Assembly (NCBI GenBank): GCA_032718475.1
Contig: JAUCBJ010000576.1
Span: 21,582-85,581 of the forward strand
Source: Nemertoderma westbladi
Lineage: Eukaryota > Xenacoelomorpha > Nemertodermatida > Nemertodermatidae
Reading direction: 5' to 3'
DNA: 64,000 nucleotides
Positions 9,405 to 19,118 of this stretch are shown here, one piece after another. The translations under genes and the position numbers were made by a program. Below the pieces are notes generated by a model, which did not search any database, was not told the DNA's origin, and was given only the letters and a program-made list of their open reading frames with translations. Positions within the stretch are counted from its first letter, which is position 1. Every line of letters starts with the position of its first letter.

Positions 9405-10490
9405 CCGGCAGGTGGACCAGTCGATAGCGATCGAGCACCAAGGTCACCCTTGGGCCTAACCGACGGTCTTGTCCCATGTGGGCTTGCGCTACCCAACATG
9501 GAATATTGACACGTTTTCACCTGCCTCGCCGGCAGTATTGAGGGGAAGTAAGTTCCACAAACAATACTGACTAGCTCGAAAGCTAGAAACAAGTAACCAC
9601 TTACCCGTCCTGTACACGTGTACTCAACAGATGTTCACAATATCAAGTACACTACGGTAAACACAAAATCTGACACATACCATGCACACACAGAGGACAT
9701 AATCGGGAAAGACTAAATCAAGAAAGACAAAATCGGAGGGGACAAAATTGTATCGACCATTACCAAGTCGAGAGTACCTTATTTTACCGACAAGGTAAAA
9801 TAACTTATGTGTACAAAGCATGCTGGGGTGCAGTAAAGTATGGTCCTACTAATACCAGCAGCGTCTTGACCAACTGGCAAGGGTTCCCATACCCACTCGC
9901 AGTGGCCACACATACAATCACGTGTACTCACGTACCCACAGCAACAGAAAACTCAAGACCCGACGGTTTATTCCAATGCCACCAAAGACCAAGTCAGCTG
10001 AACATGGAGACAATAACATATAGTATCAAAAAAAAACGGAACAGCTGACGGTCAATGGAACCATCCAAGCCCCAAGCAAACTGCCACTGATCGCCCACAT
10101 ACAAAACATAGTCCACGCCACATGAGCCACAAATCACACCATGCCACCACCCCTACTGTGTACAGGACTGGCAGTACGGCAACAGGCCGACTAGACGGTA
10201 CCACGGCACCATGGCAATTCATGGTTCGTTAGACACGAGGGCCTTCAGTATCTCCCTTGCACTTATGTGACAATTTAACGTGCCCCCGGACCCTCACGAG
10301 TCTGCTGCCGCCTGCTGCGGACACCCCTATAGAGACCTCATCTCTTTAGGTATCCGCGTCACACGAGTCATAGTCGGTAGGTGTGTTCTTCGTATAGTCT
10401 TGTTTGTCACTCATTTCGGTAGTTGTAAGTCAAGTAAAGTGAGTGTCAAAGTATCGAGTTTACCGTATTTATATCTAAACGGTACTAATT
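9405..10490. other. Non-coding, upstream side of BEL-1
   Basis: No supported gene. On the minus strand this should hold the BEL-1 leader and perhaps part of a 5' LTR. No primer-binding site or LTR boundary could be recognised. Short open frames on either strand have no recognisable content. Confidence 0.4.
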
Positions 10491-10500
10491 ACAGTCATAT

Positions 10501-10627
10501 AAAATTAGCCTACCGGCCGATTTTATAGCAGATAGATAAAATTAGCCTAAACGGCCAATTTTACAGCAAATAAATGTGACGGAATAAGTATATAATAAAA
10601 TTAGCCTAGCGGCCAATTTTATAACAA
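10501..10627. repeat. Three hairpin-forming 30-bp repeats
   Basis: Copies start at 10501, 10538 and 10597. Each has AAAATTAGCC, a 3-5 base loop and GGCC(A/G)ATTTTA, so each can fold on itself through AAAATT-GCC paired with GGC-AATTTT. Spacings are 37 and 59 bp. The loop sequences differ while the stems are kept apart from one wobble, which suggests that structure matters or that the copies are recent. Confidence 0.7.
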
Positions 10628-12900
10628 ATAAATCGGATAACGATATGCGTTATCAAAAAGTAAATTAAATACAATAATACGGACTAATTCAGCAATGAAC
10701 AAAGAAATCATACGGAATGCATAAATACTTGAGACAGTGGAACCCACAATAATTTTAACTAATACGGTAATGCCTAACTTATTTATGCAACTTTTCGAAC
10801 TCACCCACTCCAATAATTCTACAGAAAAACAGATTCCCAGATACAAACCGGACGTGAACCTTTCCGTTTCCAGCGTTGCGGACGAAGCGCGATTTTCCCA
10901 ACCAAAGTTGTTGGGTTATCTATCTCCCAAACTTGCTAAACACGGTCTTGCTCCCGTTACAGTCTAGAAATGAGTTCTGAATCCTGAAAAACAAAAGAGT
11001 TAGGTTTTACTTTACGAAAAATTTTGTACCGGTACAATATGGTATTTAAACCCTTTTAAACACCGGTATTCAATTCCAAAAATATTTTACACGCGGTTCA
11101 AATCAAATTTTATTTCAAAAAATTAGCACTTAGCTAATCAAATATAAATTTTTACCTCAAAATACAAAATTTTCAAATAACTTTAGTCCTACCGAACCGT
11201 AGTTCAGTAAAACATATTCCTACTATATGGAAGAGACGGTAACAATACCTGCAATATCCTACTGTAAAGTTTGTGAATCAAATCATAAAGCCGACCTTCT
11301 CACCAAAACAGTAAACTCTAAGTAAGCGAATATATTGCAGTATCGATCTCTTATAACCGGTGAGGCAGAAAACAGTCTACGAGCAGACAAACTTCGATAA
11401 AACAAAATCCCGCGCAGCGAATCCTAAAATCAGGCTGACTCACTGACGGACTAAGGGGCTCGTATACTTTGCCGCGGTGTGATTTATATGGTTGGGCGAA
11501 GAGACGCTAGCTAGGTACAGAGGCAGAAATTTGGAGATGTCTAACTAGCGGGCAAAGCACAGTAAGGACGAAAGTTAATTTTATATATTTTGAGGTGTAA
11601 ATAATTTCTAACGCGCGTGTGTTAATTCTGAACGGTCAAAAGCAGTTTTGCTCCTTCACATATATAATTACTGGGTACGGTTTGCATTTTACGAATATTC
11701 TAATTTTGTAACTTGTAGGTCCAATACTCACGAATGATAAGGTTCCTTCCCCTCTTGCGTATTTCCAGGACTCAAATTCAGGCATAAGGTTAATGCTACG
11801 CCCAGAATTCGGCAATTTTAGGTACCAGGTCCCTGATACTAAGAAGAGATGTGTTAGTTTACTACAGTAGGCGTACAGTTACTAATAGCTATCCTGGCGT
11901 CCTATCTAGAATTTTAGTCACCCAGGTAGTCCGGGTAACTTCCTATCAGGGCGTTGGCGGGGACACGGTAGATGTTAGTATATCCCTAATAGCCTCAATT
12001 TATTTGCGCCTAGTTGTAAACTGCCCTACCGCCTGAACGGTACAATCCCAATTCAGGTGAAAACACAACAACCTTCCTAGCCTACAAGTTCTAATGCAAT
12101 GGACACCGTTGTACGGTAAATAGTCACAGACGCACCTGTACTTAGCAAGAGTTAAGCGTACAGTTTGCTGCACCCTAACCATTTGTATGCCTTGTACCGG
12201 TGTGCCCACGTCCTATTTGCGTACTAGTATCTCTGCTCTCTCCCTCCCCCCGTAGGAATATGAAGGTCTACTGTGGTTTTTTCCTGAATCAAGACAGTAC
12301 AGTCCCTAAGATGTAATTTTAGGCTCACAGCGTGTCACTACTTCTACCTTTTGATCTTTGGTCTTACGCTTAGGTAGCGAGGTGTCGAACGCTGTCTAAC
12401 CTTTCAGGCGATGGGCGAATAACTCAAGATGGTATTGCGGGTTGTCTCTTGTCTACATTCCCCCGATGTTCCTGTTCATTGCTGCGGCCCGATCTCTAGC
12501 CGGCCATCCTGTCCTTAACTTTGTTCACCGTAGTGAATCATGGTAAAACAGATAAAAAGGCGGATTAGCGATAATTCTGACTTTATTACAGAAGATTATA
12601 ATAATATGTACAATGTAATCTGAAATAAACTAAGCACGACAGAATTGAAGTGATGTGTGTGAGAATATTGATAACTAATGAACAAATCGCACCTTTATAT
12701 AGCAAATTTGTGCTGCAATCAATCGAGAAAATTCTCGATTGTTCTATAGGTTCTAACAGGTTTTTAAAGATAGCTATTGGTCCAGCTAATATATAACTTG
12801 CACGACATTGGTTACAATCAAATAACTACAGTCTCATTGGTACAGACAAATGCAATTAATTTGTAGCGGTCAATTTAAATGAGTTGAAATTCTGTACAAA
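10628..12900. other. Non-coding, nothing recognised
   Basis: AT-rich DNA with no ORF of recognisable content on either strand. Open frames of 60-80 codons here are the size expected by chance. Confidence 0.5.
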
Positions 12901-12907
12901 AAATAAT

Positions 12908-12986
12908 TCGCACTTACTAGGATTCGAACTCAATACCTACTACACATATAATTTCCAACGCTCTACCGACTGAGCTACTGAACCAC
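12908..12986 (-). tRNA. tRNA-like sequence or SINE head (probably not a functional tRNA)
   Basis: On the minus strand there is an A box (TAGCTCAGTCGGTAGAGC, 12960-12977) and a B box (GTTCGAATCC, 12920-12929) at tRNA-like spacing; the whole is about 78 nt. The acceptor ends do not pair, the T stem has a mismatch and no clear anticodon stem can be drawn. An internal Pol III promoter is therefore plausible, but a working tRNA is not. A decayed tRNA gene or the 5' end of a SINE fits best. Confidence 0.5.
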
Positions 12987-13377
12987 TTGACCAATAGGCG
13001 TACGATAGATATAACAAATACAAATGAGGACTCAAAGCAATCTTTTACAAAGTTAATTCGAATAAAATAAAATTTTGAAAATCCACGGCATTTAGGGAAT
13101 ATAATTCTATATTACCAATTAGTTTAAGATACTTTTCAACACTGTTTACCTATAATTAACATAATTTATGCAATTATATTATTGAGAATATACCATATAC
13201 ATTTACCGTTTAATATTTTAATAATATACTGTATTAATAGTTGTATTGAGTTATATTAGTTATATTAGTTATCTTAGTTGTATTGATCCAGTAACTCCCG
13301 TAGCGATGCGCATTGCGTTCTGTCGGTTTTGGAGTCTCCAATTATTATTCCATGTTTTTCAACGCAGTAACAGCTAA

Positions 13378-14784
13378 CTAACGATGTTGGTCTGGGTGCT
13401 CAAAGAGGCCGCCTGGAGAAGGTCCCGCCGTCGCTAGGATGGAAGCGGCATTACCCACGAGAATGGCTATACCAATTCGCTGTAGAAGGAACCGGTGAGA
13501 GCGGGGTTCATGGGTAACTATCTGCAGACGGGAACCAATCTCATGGAGGAAGTTGGAGGTCTCCGGGCCGGGGCGACCCAAGGTTTCAAAGGCCACGGGA
13601 TGGAAGATGTGGCCTCGCTCCATCACCTCGTTGTAGGTGGCATTTTTGCCACGTTCTGCTCCCTCCACGGTGCGCCCTCCGGCAATTAGCGTCTGGTGCA
13701 CATGGCTTGGTGCCAGCGGATCGACCACTGTGGCATCCCAGGTGATGGTTCGGCCCTGGGACCATGGAACCAGGGTGACTCCATCTACCCTCTTCCCATC
13801 ATTCCTGCAGAGGCCTGGGGGCTCCAGGATGGAAGGGACCCCACAGCTGACCAGCGCCCGCCTCACAATGTCATTCAACATCGCATGGCGGGCATGACGG
13901 CCAGCACTCCTCCGACAGGAAAGGCCGTGGAGGCCATTCGCAGCCACTGGAGTTCCACATCGATCGCATGTGTGGGGTTCCACTACTTTACATCCAAGGC
14001 GAGTGGCAATGGCGATTCGAAACTGCGAATTCGAAAGCTTCAGTCCTAATGAGGCGCTAGGAAGTGCATCGATCCAGCAGCCCGCAGTAGGGTCAGCGAG
14101 GGAGTTCAAACGGGCGAGATCAAGGGGTGTAGCCACGAGGCGTAAGGTGGCGAGATTCTCCTCGTGAACTGGGAGCATCCAGGCTCTCTGACTCGATACA
14201 GCGGGAGGTGGTGCTGAATCTCGCGGTAGGGATGCACTTCGGGTAGCATGGGCCGACTCCATGTATGGTCCAGGAGACCCCTCGGACTGGTGTAGACGGT
14301 TGGAGAGCTCGGTACAGGCAGCCGCTGAAGCCAAAAAGGCAGAGGGTGCGAGCTGCACCGCCGAGCTCAATCCTAGTCCACCCAATCGTGCTGGGAGGCA
14401 GGCCTGGGCCCAGGCTTGATCGCCAATGTCGGTATTGGCGACCTCTTGGAGGGCACTTCGGAGGATTCGGTCGTAGTCCCTGAGAAGTGCTGGGAACTGG
14501 AAGCAGGGAGCCGTCCTGAGGAAGTACGTAAGCCGTGGCATGGCGAACGAGTTCCTCAGGAGGAAGAAACCGTGGTGGGCCTCCAGCAGTGGAAGACGGC
14601 TGACAAGCGTGGAGAGGTCCCCCACCTTTCTTGTCAGACAGGAGGTGATGGCAGTTTCACCAATCGGAGACCCCAGCATTGTTAACTGGTCCAGTGGAGG
14701 GTACTGGATACCCGGGCAAATGGCATCAAATGCTGATCGTATTTGGGCCTGGGACTCCTCTGACTCAGTACCCAGGAAGAACAC
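13378..14784 (-). CDS. RLE retrotransposon, C-terminal part: RT thumb, zinc knuckle, endonuclease
   Basis: This 468-residue frame begins just downstream of the YLDD box (read in this frame but outside the listed start) and contains the RT thumb region at about 20-230. A CCHC-like knuckle, CDRCGTPVAANGLHGLSC, follows near 270. Next is an endonuclease-like block with KRVDGVTLVPW and TWDATVVDP near 315-345, whose Asp residues fit the PD-(D/E)XK core used by RLE elements for target nicking. The tail (QRIGIAILVGNAASILAT) is strongly conserved in proteins of this family as I know them. The first Met is arbitrary, since the polypeptide should continue from the upstream RT frame after a frame break near 15,100. 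Confidence 0.8.
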   Translation of the reverse strand: MFFLGTESEESQAQIRSAFDAICPGIQYPPLDQLTMLGSPIGETAITSCLTRKVGDLSTLVSRLPLLEAHHGFFLLRNSFAMPRLTYFLRTAPCFQFPALLRDYDRILRSALQEVANTDIGDQAWAQACLPARLGGLGLSSAVQLAPSAFLASAAACTELSNRLHQSEGSPGPYMESAHATRSASLPRDSAPPPAVSSQRAWMLPVHEENLATLRLVATPLDLARLNSLADPTAGCWIDALPSASLGLKLSNSQFRIAIATRLGCKVVEPHTCDRCGTPVAANGLHGLSCRRSAGRHARHAMLNDIVRRALVSCGVPSILEPPGLCRNDGKRVDGVTLVPWSQGRTITWDATVVDPLAPSHVHQTLIAGGRTVEGAERGKNATYNEVMERGHIFHPVAFETLGRPGPETSNFLHEIGSRLQIVTHEPRSHRFLLQRIGIAILVGNAASILATAGPSPGGLFEHPDQHR

Positions 14785-16346
14785 CTCACTCTTCTTTGGG
14801 TTGATAGATAGCCCATATCCCTTCCCTTCGTTAATAACCTTCTCCAGGTCCTGTAGGACAGTGCGATAGTCATCAGCAATGTTCCCATCATCCAGGTACC
14901 AGACATTGAAGCGAGATTCCAGCCCCTGGATGATTGGATTCGCAGTATCCCCGAAGAGGCGAGGTCCATCAGTATCCCCCTGTTGTATTCCCTCGTCGGA
15001 GAGGATGGTGTCATTACCATGGAGAAGGAAGGTTGCCGCTCCATACGCCGCGAGGGTGTAGTTATAGATGAGGGATACTGGGAATGTATGCTCTCCAGCA
15101 TGGTGTCTCGTCTAATGGAATTAAACGCGTTGCTGAAATCAACTTTAAGTAACACCGTCCCCGGATGGTTCTCACCACACACAAGTGCCCTTGTAGCATG
15201 GACTGCCACCTCAGCGCCAAGCTTGCAACCAATTCCTAGCTGCACTGCCCCATATGACTGGGTCCGTTGGTCCGCCACTATGTAACCGACGAACTTTCCA
15301 CATAGCCGTCGTAAGGTGACCCCAACAGCAATAGGGCGGATTCCACCACCTCTCTTTGTGAAGGCAAAAAGATTAGCCCCAAAGAAAAGTGGGCGGACAG
15401 GAACTGGTATCTCGCCTGCAACAGTGCTGTCAACAAAACATGCAAGGGATGTGAGTAGGCGCTCACCTGCTTCACCATTGGTAGGTGAAACTAAATCCTT
15501 CAGAAGCTGGGGACGCAGCCCATCTGGCCCACCTGCACTTCCACTGGGGAATGAAGCGATTAACTGCCGAAGAATGGTGGGAGAGCAGGGTCGAGCGGCT
15601 TGAGTAACTGGTGGGGGTGGTTCTCTCCTATCAAGGGGTCGGGGTGGGTGTTTCTCCTGTAGACCTAAACGTGTCTCTGGTGTATCTGGGGCGATAGTAT
15701 CCCTTGAGGATGCCAACCTGATGGCTCCCTTAATGTCCCCATCCTCTATCTTCTCGGCAACCGCTGTGGCTAGGCGAATGGAGTCCCCTTGGATCTTTTG
15801 TGAAACTGATCTCGGGGGAACAGACCGTGGCGGAGGGAGACACAGGCCCCCTTGAGTCATAGCTCGGAAGTCCGCAATCTTCTGGTTGACATGAGTGGCA
15901 AGGGATCGATGGTGCTTCCTTCCACCTCGTCTAGGGGCCGGGATACAGCAGTGTCCAACCATGAGTAACCGGACCCAAGCCTGTATGTTCAATGGGTCTT
16001 CCGCTACCGTAGTTAAGATTTCACCCAATAGGTCCGCTAAGCTGGTCCTCGATGCCTTAGGGACATGTCTCAACTGGCGACATCGCCATCCCTGTAACTG
16101 ATTAAGAATATCCCTGTCTGATGGCTCCACTGTCTCACCAGATGATTGGCTTCCCAAATGGGTTTGGGGACCAGTTGTCATTCCTGCAGGGTGATCTGAC
16201 CCTGGGCAACGTTGGGAGACTGGTCCGTGAATGCGTAGAGTACCATTTGCTTTGATGGCCACTAACCGCGCGCACGATGGACAATGGGTACTGAGGGCGC
16301 TGGTGCGTACCGTTGGGCCGACATTAATATTGGTGGGAGCTGACAA
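14682..16346 (-). CDS. RLE retrotransposon, central part: C2HC finger and RT fingers/palm
   Basis: A 554-residue frame. A zinc finger CPSCARL...H...RCPGS lies at about 22-50 (C-x2-C, His, Cys). RT begins near 270 with SGSAGGPDGLRPQLLKDL. RPIAVGVTLRRL and the first catalytic Asp in KVDFSNAF follow at about 395-415. After about residue 420 the translation becomes nonsense-like, and the proper RT sequence, including the box B Asp-Asp pair in WYLDDGN at about 14,895, continues in another frame. A frameshift near 15,100 therefore splits the RT. The overlap with the next ORF reflects this break and is not a gene overlap. Confidence 0.8.
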   Translation of the reverse strand: MSAPTNINVGPTVRTSALSTHCPSCARLVAIKANGTLRIHGPVSQRCPGSDHPAGMTTGPQTHLGSQSSGETVEPSDRDILNQLQGWRCRQLRHVPKASRTSLADLLGEILTTVAEDPLNIQAWVRLLMVGHCCIPAPRRGGRKHHRSLATHVNQKIADFRAMTQGGLCLPPPRSVPPRSVSQKIQGDSIRLATAVAEKIEDGDIKGAIRLASSRDTIAPDTPETRLGLQEKHPPRPLDRREPPPPVTQAARPCSPTILRQLIASFPSGSAGGPDGLRPQLLKDLVSPTNGEAGERLLTSLACFVDSTVAGEIPVPVRPLFFGANLFAFTKRGGGIRPIAVGVTLRRLCGKFVGYIVADQRTQSYGAVQLGIGCKLGAEVAVHATRALVCGENHPGTVLLKVDFSNAFNSIRRDTMLESIHSQYPSSITTPSRRMERQPSFSMVMTPSSPTREYNRGILMDLASSGILRIQSSRGWNLASMSGTWMMGTLLMTIALSYRTWRRLLTKGRDMGYLSTQRRVRCSSWVLSQRSPRPKYDQHLMPFARVSSTLHWTS

Positions 16347-18373
16347 ACCGATGTCCAGACTAGAAGGGGCGGAACAACCGACACCCAGAGGGTTGGGGAT
16401 GGAATGATCGACACCCAGGCTGGTAGAGGCGGAATGACTGACACCCGCACTGGTAGGGAGGGAGTGACCAACACCCAGACTGTGAGGGGCTGACTGACCG
16501 ACACCTGGACTGGTTGGGGCGGAATGACCGACACCTGGACTGATAGGGATGGAAAGACCGACACCTGGACTGGTAGGGACGGAATGACCGACATACTGAC
16601 TGACACCCGGACTGGTAGGGACGGAGTGACCAACACCTGGGCTGGTTCGGACGGAATAACCGACACCCGGACTGGTAGGGACAGAAAGATTGACAACCGG
16701 ACTGATAGGGATGACTGGGACCGACTGAGCGAGATCTGGACTGGTAGGGATGGCATAACTGACACCCGGACTGGTAGGGACGGAATAACCGACACCCGGA
16801 CTGGTAGGGGCAGAAAGACTGACAACCGGACTGATAGGGATGACTGGGACCGACTGAGCGAGGTCTGGACTGGTAGGGACGGCATAACCGACACCCGGAC
16901 TGGTAGGGACGGAATAACCGACACCCGGACTGGTAGGGGCAGTAAGACCGACAACCGGACTGATAAGGACGACTGACCGACACCTGGACTGGTAGGGACG
17001 GAATAACCGATACCCAGACTGGTAGGGGCAGACTGACCGACATACTGACTTATACCTGGACTGGTTGGGACTGAATAACCGACACCCGGACTGGTAGGGG
17101 CAGAAAGACCAACAACCTGACTGATAGGGACAGACTGACCGACACCTGGACTGGTTGGGACGGAATAACCGACACCCGGACTGGTAGGGGCAGAATAACC
17201 GACACCCGGACTGGTAGGGGCAGAATGACCGACACCCGGACTGGTAGGGACGGGATAATCGACACCCGGACTGGTAGCGACAGGATAATCAACACCCAGA
17301 CTGGTTGGGACAGAATAACCGACACCCGGACTGGTTGGGACAGAATGACCGACACCCGGACTGTTAGGGACGGGATAATCGACACCCGGACTGGTTGGGA
17401 CAGAATGACCGACACCCAGAATGGTAGGGACGGGATAATCGACACCCGGACTGGTTGGGACAGAATGACCGACACCCGGACTGGTAGGGACGGGATAATC
17501 GACACCCGGACTGGTAGCGACAGGATAATCAACACCCGGACTGGTCGGGACAGAATGACCGACACCCGGACTGATAGGGACCGACTGACCAACACCTGGA
17601 CTGGTTGGGACGGAATAACCGATATCTGGACTGGTAGGGGCAGAAAGACCAACAACCTGACTGATAGGGACCGACTGACCGAAACCTGGACGGGTTGGGA
17701 CGGAATAACCGACACCCGGACTGGTAGGGGCAGAATGACCGACACCCGGACTGGTAGGGGCAGAATGACCGACACCCGGACTGGTAGGGGCAGAATGACT
17801 GACTCCTGGACTGGTAGGGGCAGAATGACCGACACCCGGACTGGTAGGGGCAGAATGACCGACACCCGGTCTGGTAGGGACGGGATAATCGACACCCATA
17901 CTGGTTGGGACGGAATAACCGACACCTGGAACTGGGGGACCCGACTGGTAAGACACCAACACTGGGGGACCCAATGAGGGGGCCGGGGATACAGCACCAA
18001 TTTGCGGGGTAAACGTGCAGTCCGGGTCGAATTCTCCTTGGGTTAGAGTCTGGTCCATCAGGTCGTCGAGCTCCTCCAGGGTTGAGTTTATAACTTCCGG
18101 GGTTACATAGCCGTTATGCGCAAGGTCCGCTGTGGCTTGACGCGTTTTCCATCTGGGCGAGTTGGATACCAGATAGTCGAGAACCCCGTGGCCTGCGGAA
18201 CCGCTGTACCTCAGGGGCATCGCGAGACTATCTGGATCGGGTGAGCTCGGCCCGTTCACGCACGAGTTCTGCTCCAGAGGTTTGCAGGAGGAACAGGGAA
18301 CTCCCGCACAAGCACACTTGCACCCTCGGCAAGAGCCGCTGCGACACTTGCAGCAGCGCTGGGATGGCGCCAT
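16262..18373 (-). CDS. RLE retrotransposon, N-terminal part: Cys-rich module and repeat region
   Basis: A 703-residue frame. The first 45 residues hold about 11 cysteines in the pattern CCKCRSGSCRGCKCACAG...CSSCKP, which looks metal-binding; similar modules precede RT in this family. Residues about 45-140 are a unique helical stretch. From about 140 on, the protein is a 10-residue repeat of the type SVPTSPGVGH encoded by the 30-bp minisatellite. After a one-base deletion in a repeat unit near 16,970 the frame slips and the repeat is read as VSVIPSLPVR, so the C-terminal third is probably not the original protein. The ATG at 18373 lies in a reasonable context and is the likely true start of the whole polyprotein. 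Confidence 0.72.
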   Translation of the reverse strand: MAPSQRCCKCRSGSCRGCKCACAGVPCSSCKPLEQNSCVNGPSSPDPDSLAMPLRYSGSAGHGVLDYLVSNSPRWKTRQATADLAHNGYVTPEVINSTLEELDDLMDQTLTQGEFDPDCTFTPQIGAVSPAPSLGPPVLVSYQSGPPVPGVGYSVPTSMGVDYPVPTRPGVGHSAPTSPGVGHSAPTSPGVSHSAPTSPGVGHSAPTSPGVGHSAPTSPGVGYSVPTRPGFGQSVPISQVVGLSAPTSPDIGYSVPTSPGVGQSVPISPGVGHSVPTSPGVDYPVATSPGVDYPVPTSPGVGHSVPTSPGVDYPVPTILGVGHSVPTSPGVDYPVPNSPGVGHSVPTSPGVGYSVPTSLGVDYPVATSPGVDYPVPTSPGVGHSAPTSPGVGYSAPTSPGVGYSVPTSPGVGQSVPISQVVGLSAPTSPGVGYSVPTSPGISQYVGQSAPTSLGIGYSVPTSPGVGQSSLSVRLSVLLPLPVRVSVIPSLPVRVSVMPSLPVQTSLSRSQSSLSVRLSVFLPLPVRVSVIPSLPVRVSVMPSLPVQISLSRSQSSLSVRLSIFLSLPVRVSVIPSEPAQVLVTPSLPVRVSVSMSVIPSLPVQVSVFPSLSVQVSVIPPQPVQVSVSQPLTVWVLVTPSLPVRVSVIPPLPAWVSIIPSPTLWVSVVPPLLVWTSVCQLPPILMSAQRYAPAPSVPIVHRARG
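16370..17960. repeat. 30-bp minisatellite, about 50 copies, inside a coding region
   Basis: The consensus unit on the plus strand is close to GACACCCGGACTGGTAGGGA followed by CGGAATAACC. Copies vary in a regular way (GGGATAATC, AGAATGACC, AGAAAGACC endings), forming higher-order blocks. The unit is a multiple of three and has no stops in several frames of either strand, which produces long spurious ORFs on both strands across the array. Small irregularities near 16,720, 16,860, 16,970 and 17,045 disturb the period. Confidence 0.92.
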
Positions 18374-18600
18374 GTAGGGGAATCCGCTCGAAAATCCGGC
18401 GATAGATCGTTCACGTTGCGATGTAGCAGCCTATCAGTATATTGCACCGTGGTGACGTCAGCCGTGACGTCAACAGTCAGTACACCAGTATTCTTATACA
18501 GTACTACACTTATATAATATAATATAATATAATATGTACACTTTCAACACTTGTAAACAAGTATAGAAATAAAATTTTCTTCGACCGTTAGAGCTAACAT
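18374..18600. other. Upstream region of the RLE retrotransposon
   Basis: Non-coding. It should contain the 5' UTR of the minus-strand element; its boundary is unknown. A short (TATAATA) repeat run lies at 18512-18535. Confidence 0.4.
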
Positions 18601-18745
18601 TTAAGGATGCAAGGCATAGATGCCCCCTGGTTAGCCCCTTCAAACCATTCGTGCCGAATCGAAGACTGTCTTGGCCCACATGCAGGGATCGCACCCACGA
18701 CCTCCAGATAGATTGGAAATCAATGCAACCAGTACACCAAGGTGG
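18600..18745 (-). repeat. tRNA-derived SINE-like sequence
   Basis: On the minus strand an A-box-like TGGTGTACTGGTT (18727-18739) and a B-box-like GGGTGCGATCCC (18685-18696) are spaced as in a tRNA. About 75 bp of non-tRNA sequence follows (18600-18675). This head-plus-body arrangement is that of a SINE. No poly-A or simple-repeat tail is clear, and no second copy is seen in the window. Confidence 0.55.
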
Positions 18746-19029
18746 AACCTAACTAACCTATGTATCGAGGGAAAATTCACAGCCACCCTGTTTATTACAG
18801 TGAATTCAGTCTTGATGAGTATATGTAACACATGTCCAAAACAATTTCACCTGGTAATCAAACTAAAATGGTCCCACCATCTGTTACACCACCTACTGTA
18901 GTATTCATATACAATTCACAATAACCCTAGCTTCATTTACGTTAAACCATTTGTCGTTCTGAAGATTTTTTTATGAAATGCATCATTAGTCAATTAGTCA
19001 TGGGTCAATTACTGTATTTCACTAATTAT

Positions 19030-19118
19030 AGAAAATTCCGGTTCCGGAATATTCCGGCATGTTGAATTCCGGTTCCGGTTCCGGCCGGAATCAAAATATC
19101 GATTCCGGGACATCCCTA
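19030..19118. mobile_element. hAT-like element end (fragment)
   Basis: Repeated TTCCGG words lead to a terminus reading, on the minus strand, CTAGGGATGTCCCGGAATCG. This resembles the ends of hAT-superfamily elements rich in GGAATCGG words. The other end and a target duplication were not found. It abuts the element M relative at 19119 with no gap. Confidence 0.4.

Larger units (their letters stand above)
13235..18500 (-). mobile_element. Non-LTR retrotransposon with restriction-like endonuclease (RLE type)
   Basis: Read on the minus strand: a Cys-rich N-terminal module, a long 30-bp minisatellite inside the coding region, a C2HC finger, RT with a YLDD box, a CCHC knuckle and a PD-(D/E)XK-type endonuclease. 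The arrangement of RT followed by knuckle and endonuclease is that of R2-like, site-specific families. The 3' end (13235-13290) carries short AACTAATAT-type repeats, as many non-LTR elements do. Two frame breaks between ORFs and one inside the minisatellite suggest a dead copy or sequence errors. I do not know the formal clade name. Confidence 0.8.

Noticed and set aside
12908-12986. Functional tRNA gene
   Set aside because: The boxes are good, but the acceptor and anticodon stems do not form.
1-13300. LTR pair for BEL-1
   Set aside because: By eye no matching long terminal sequences were found between 1-790 and 9.4-13.3 kb; weak resemblances near 230 and 12,380 were not collinear enough. 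A self-alignment would decide.
16524-17977. Plus-strand ORFs with TDTRTGRDG repeats, and the alternative minus-strand frames
   Set aside because: The 30-bp minisatellite has no stops in several frames on both strands, so these are by-products of the array.
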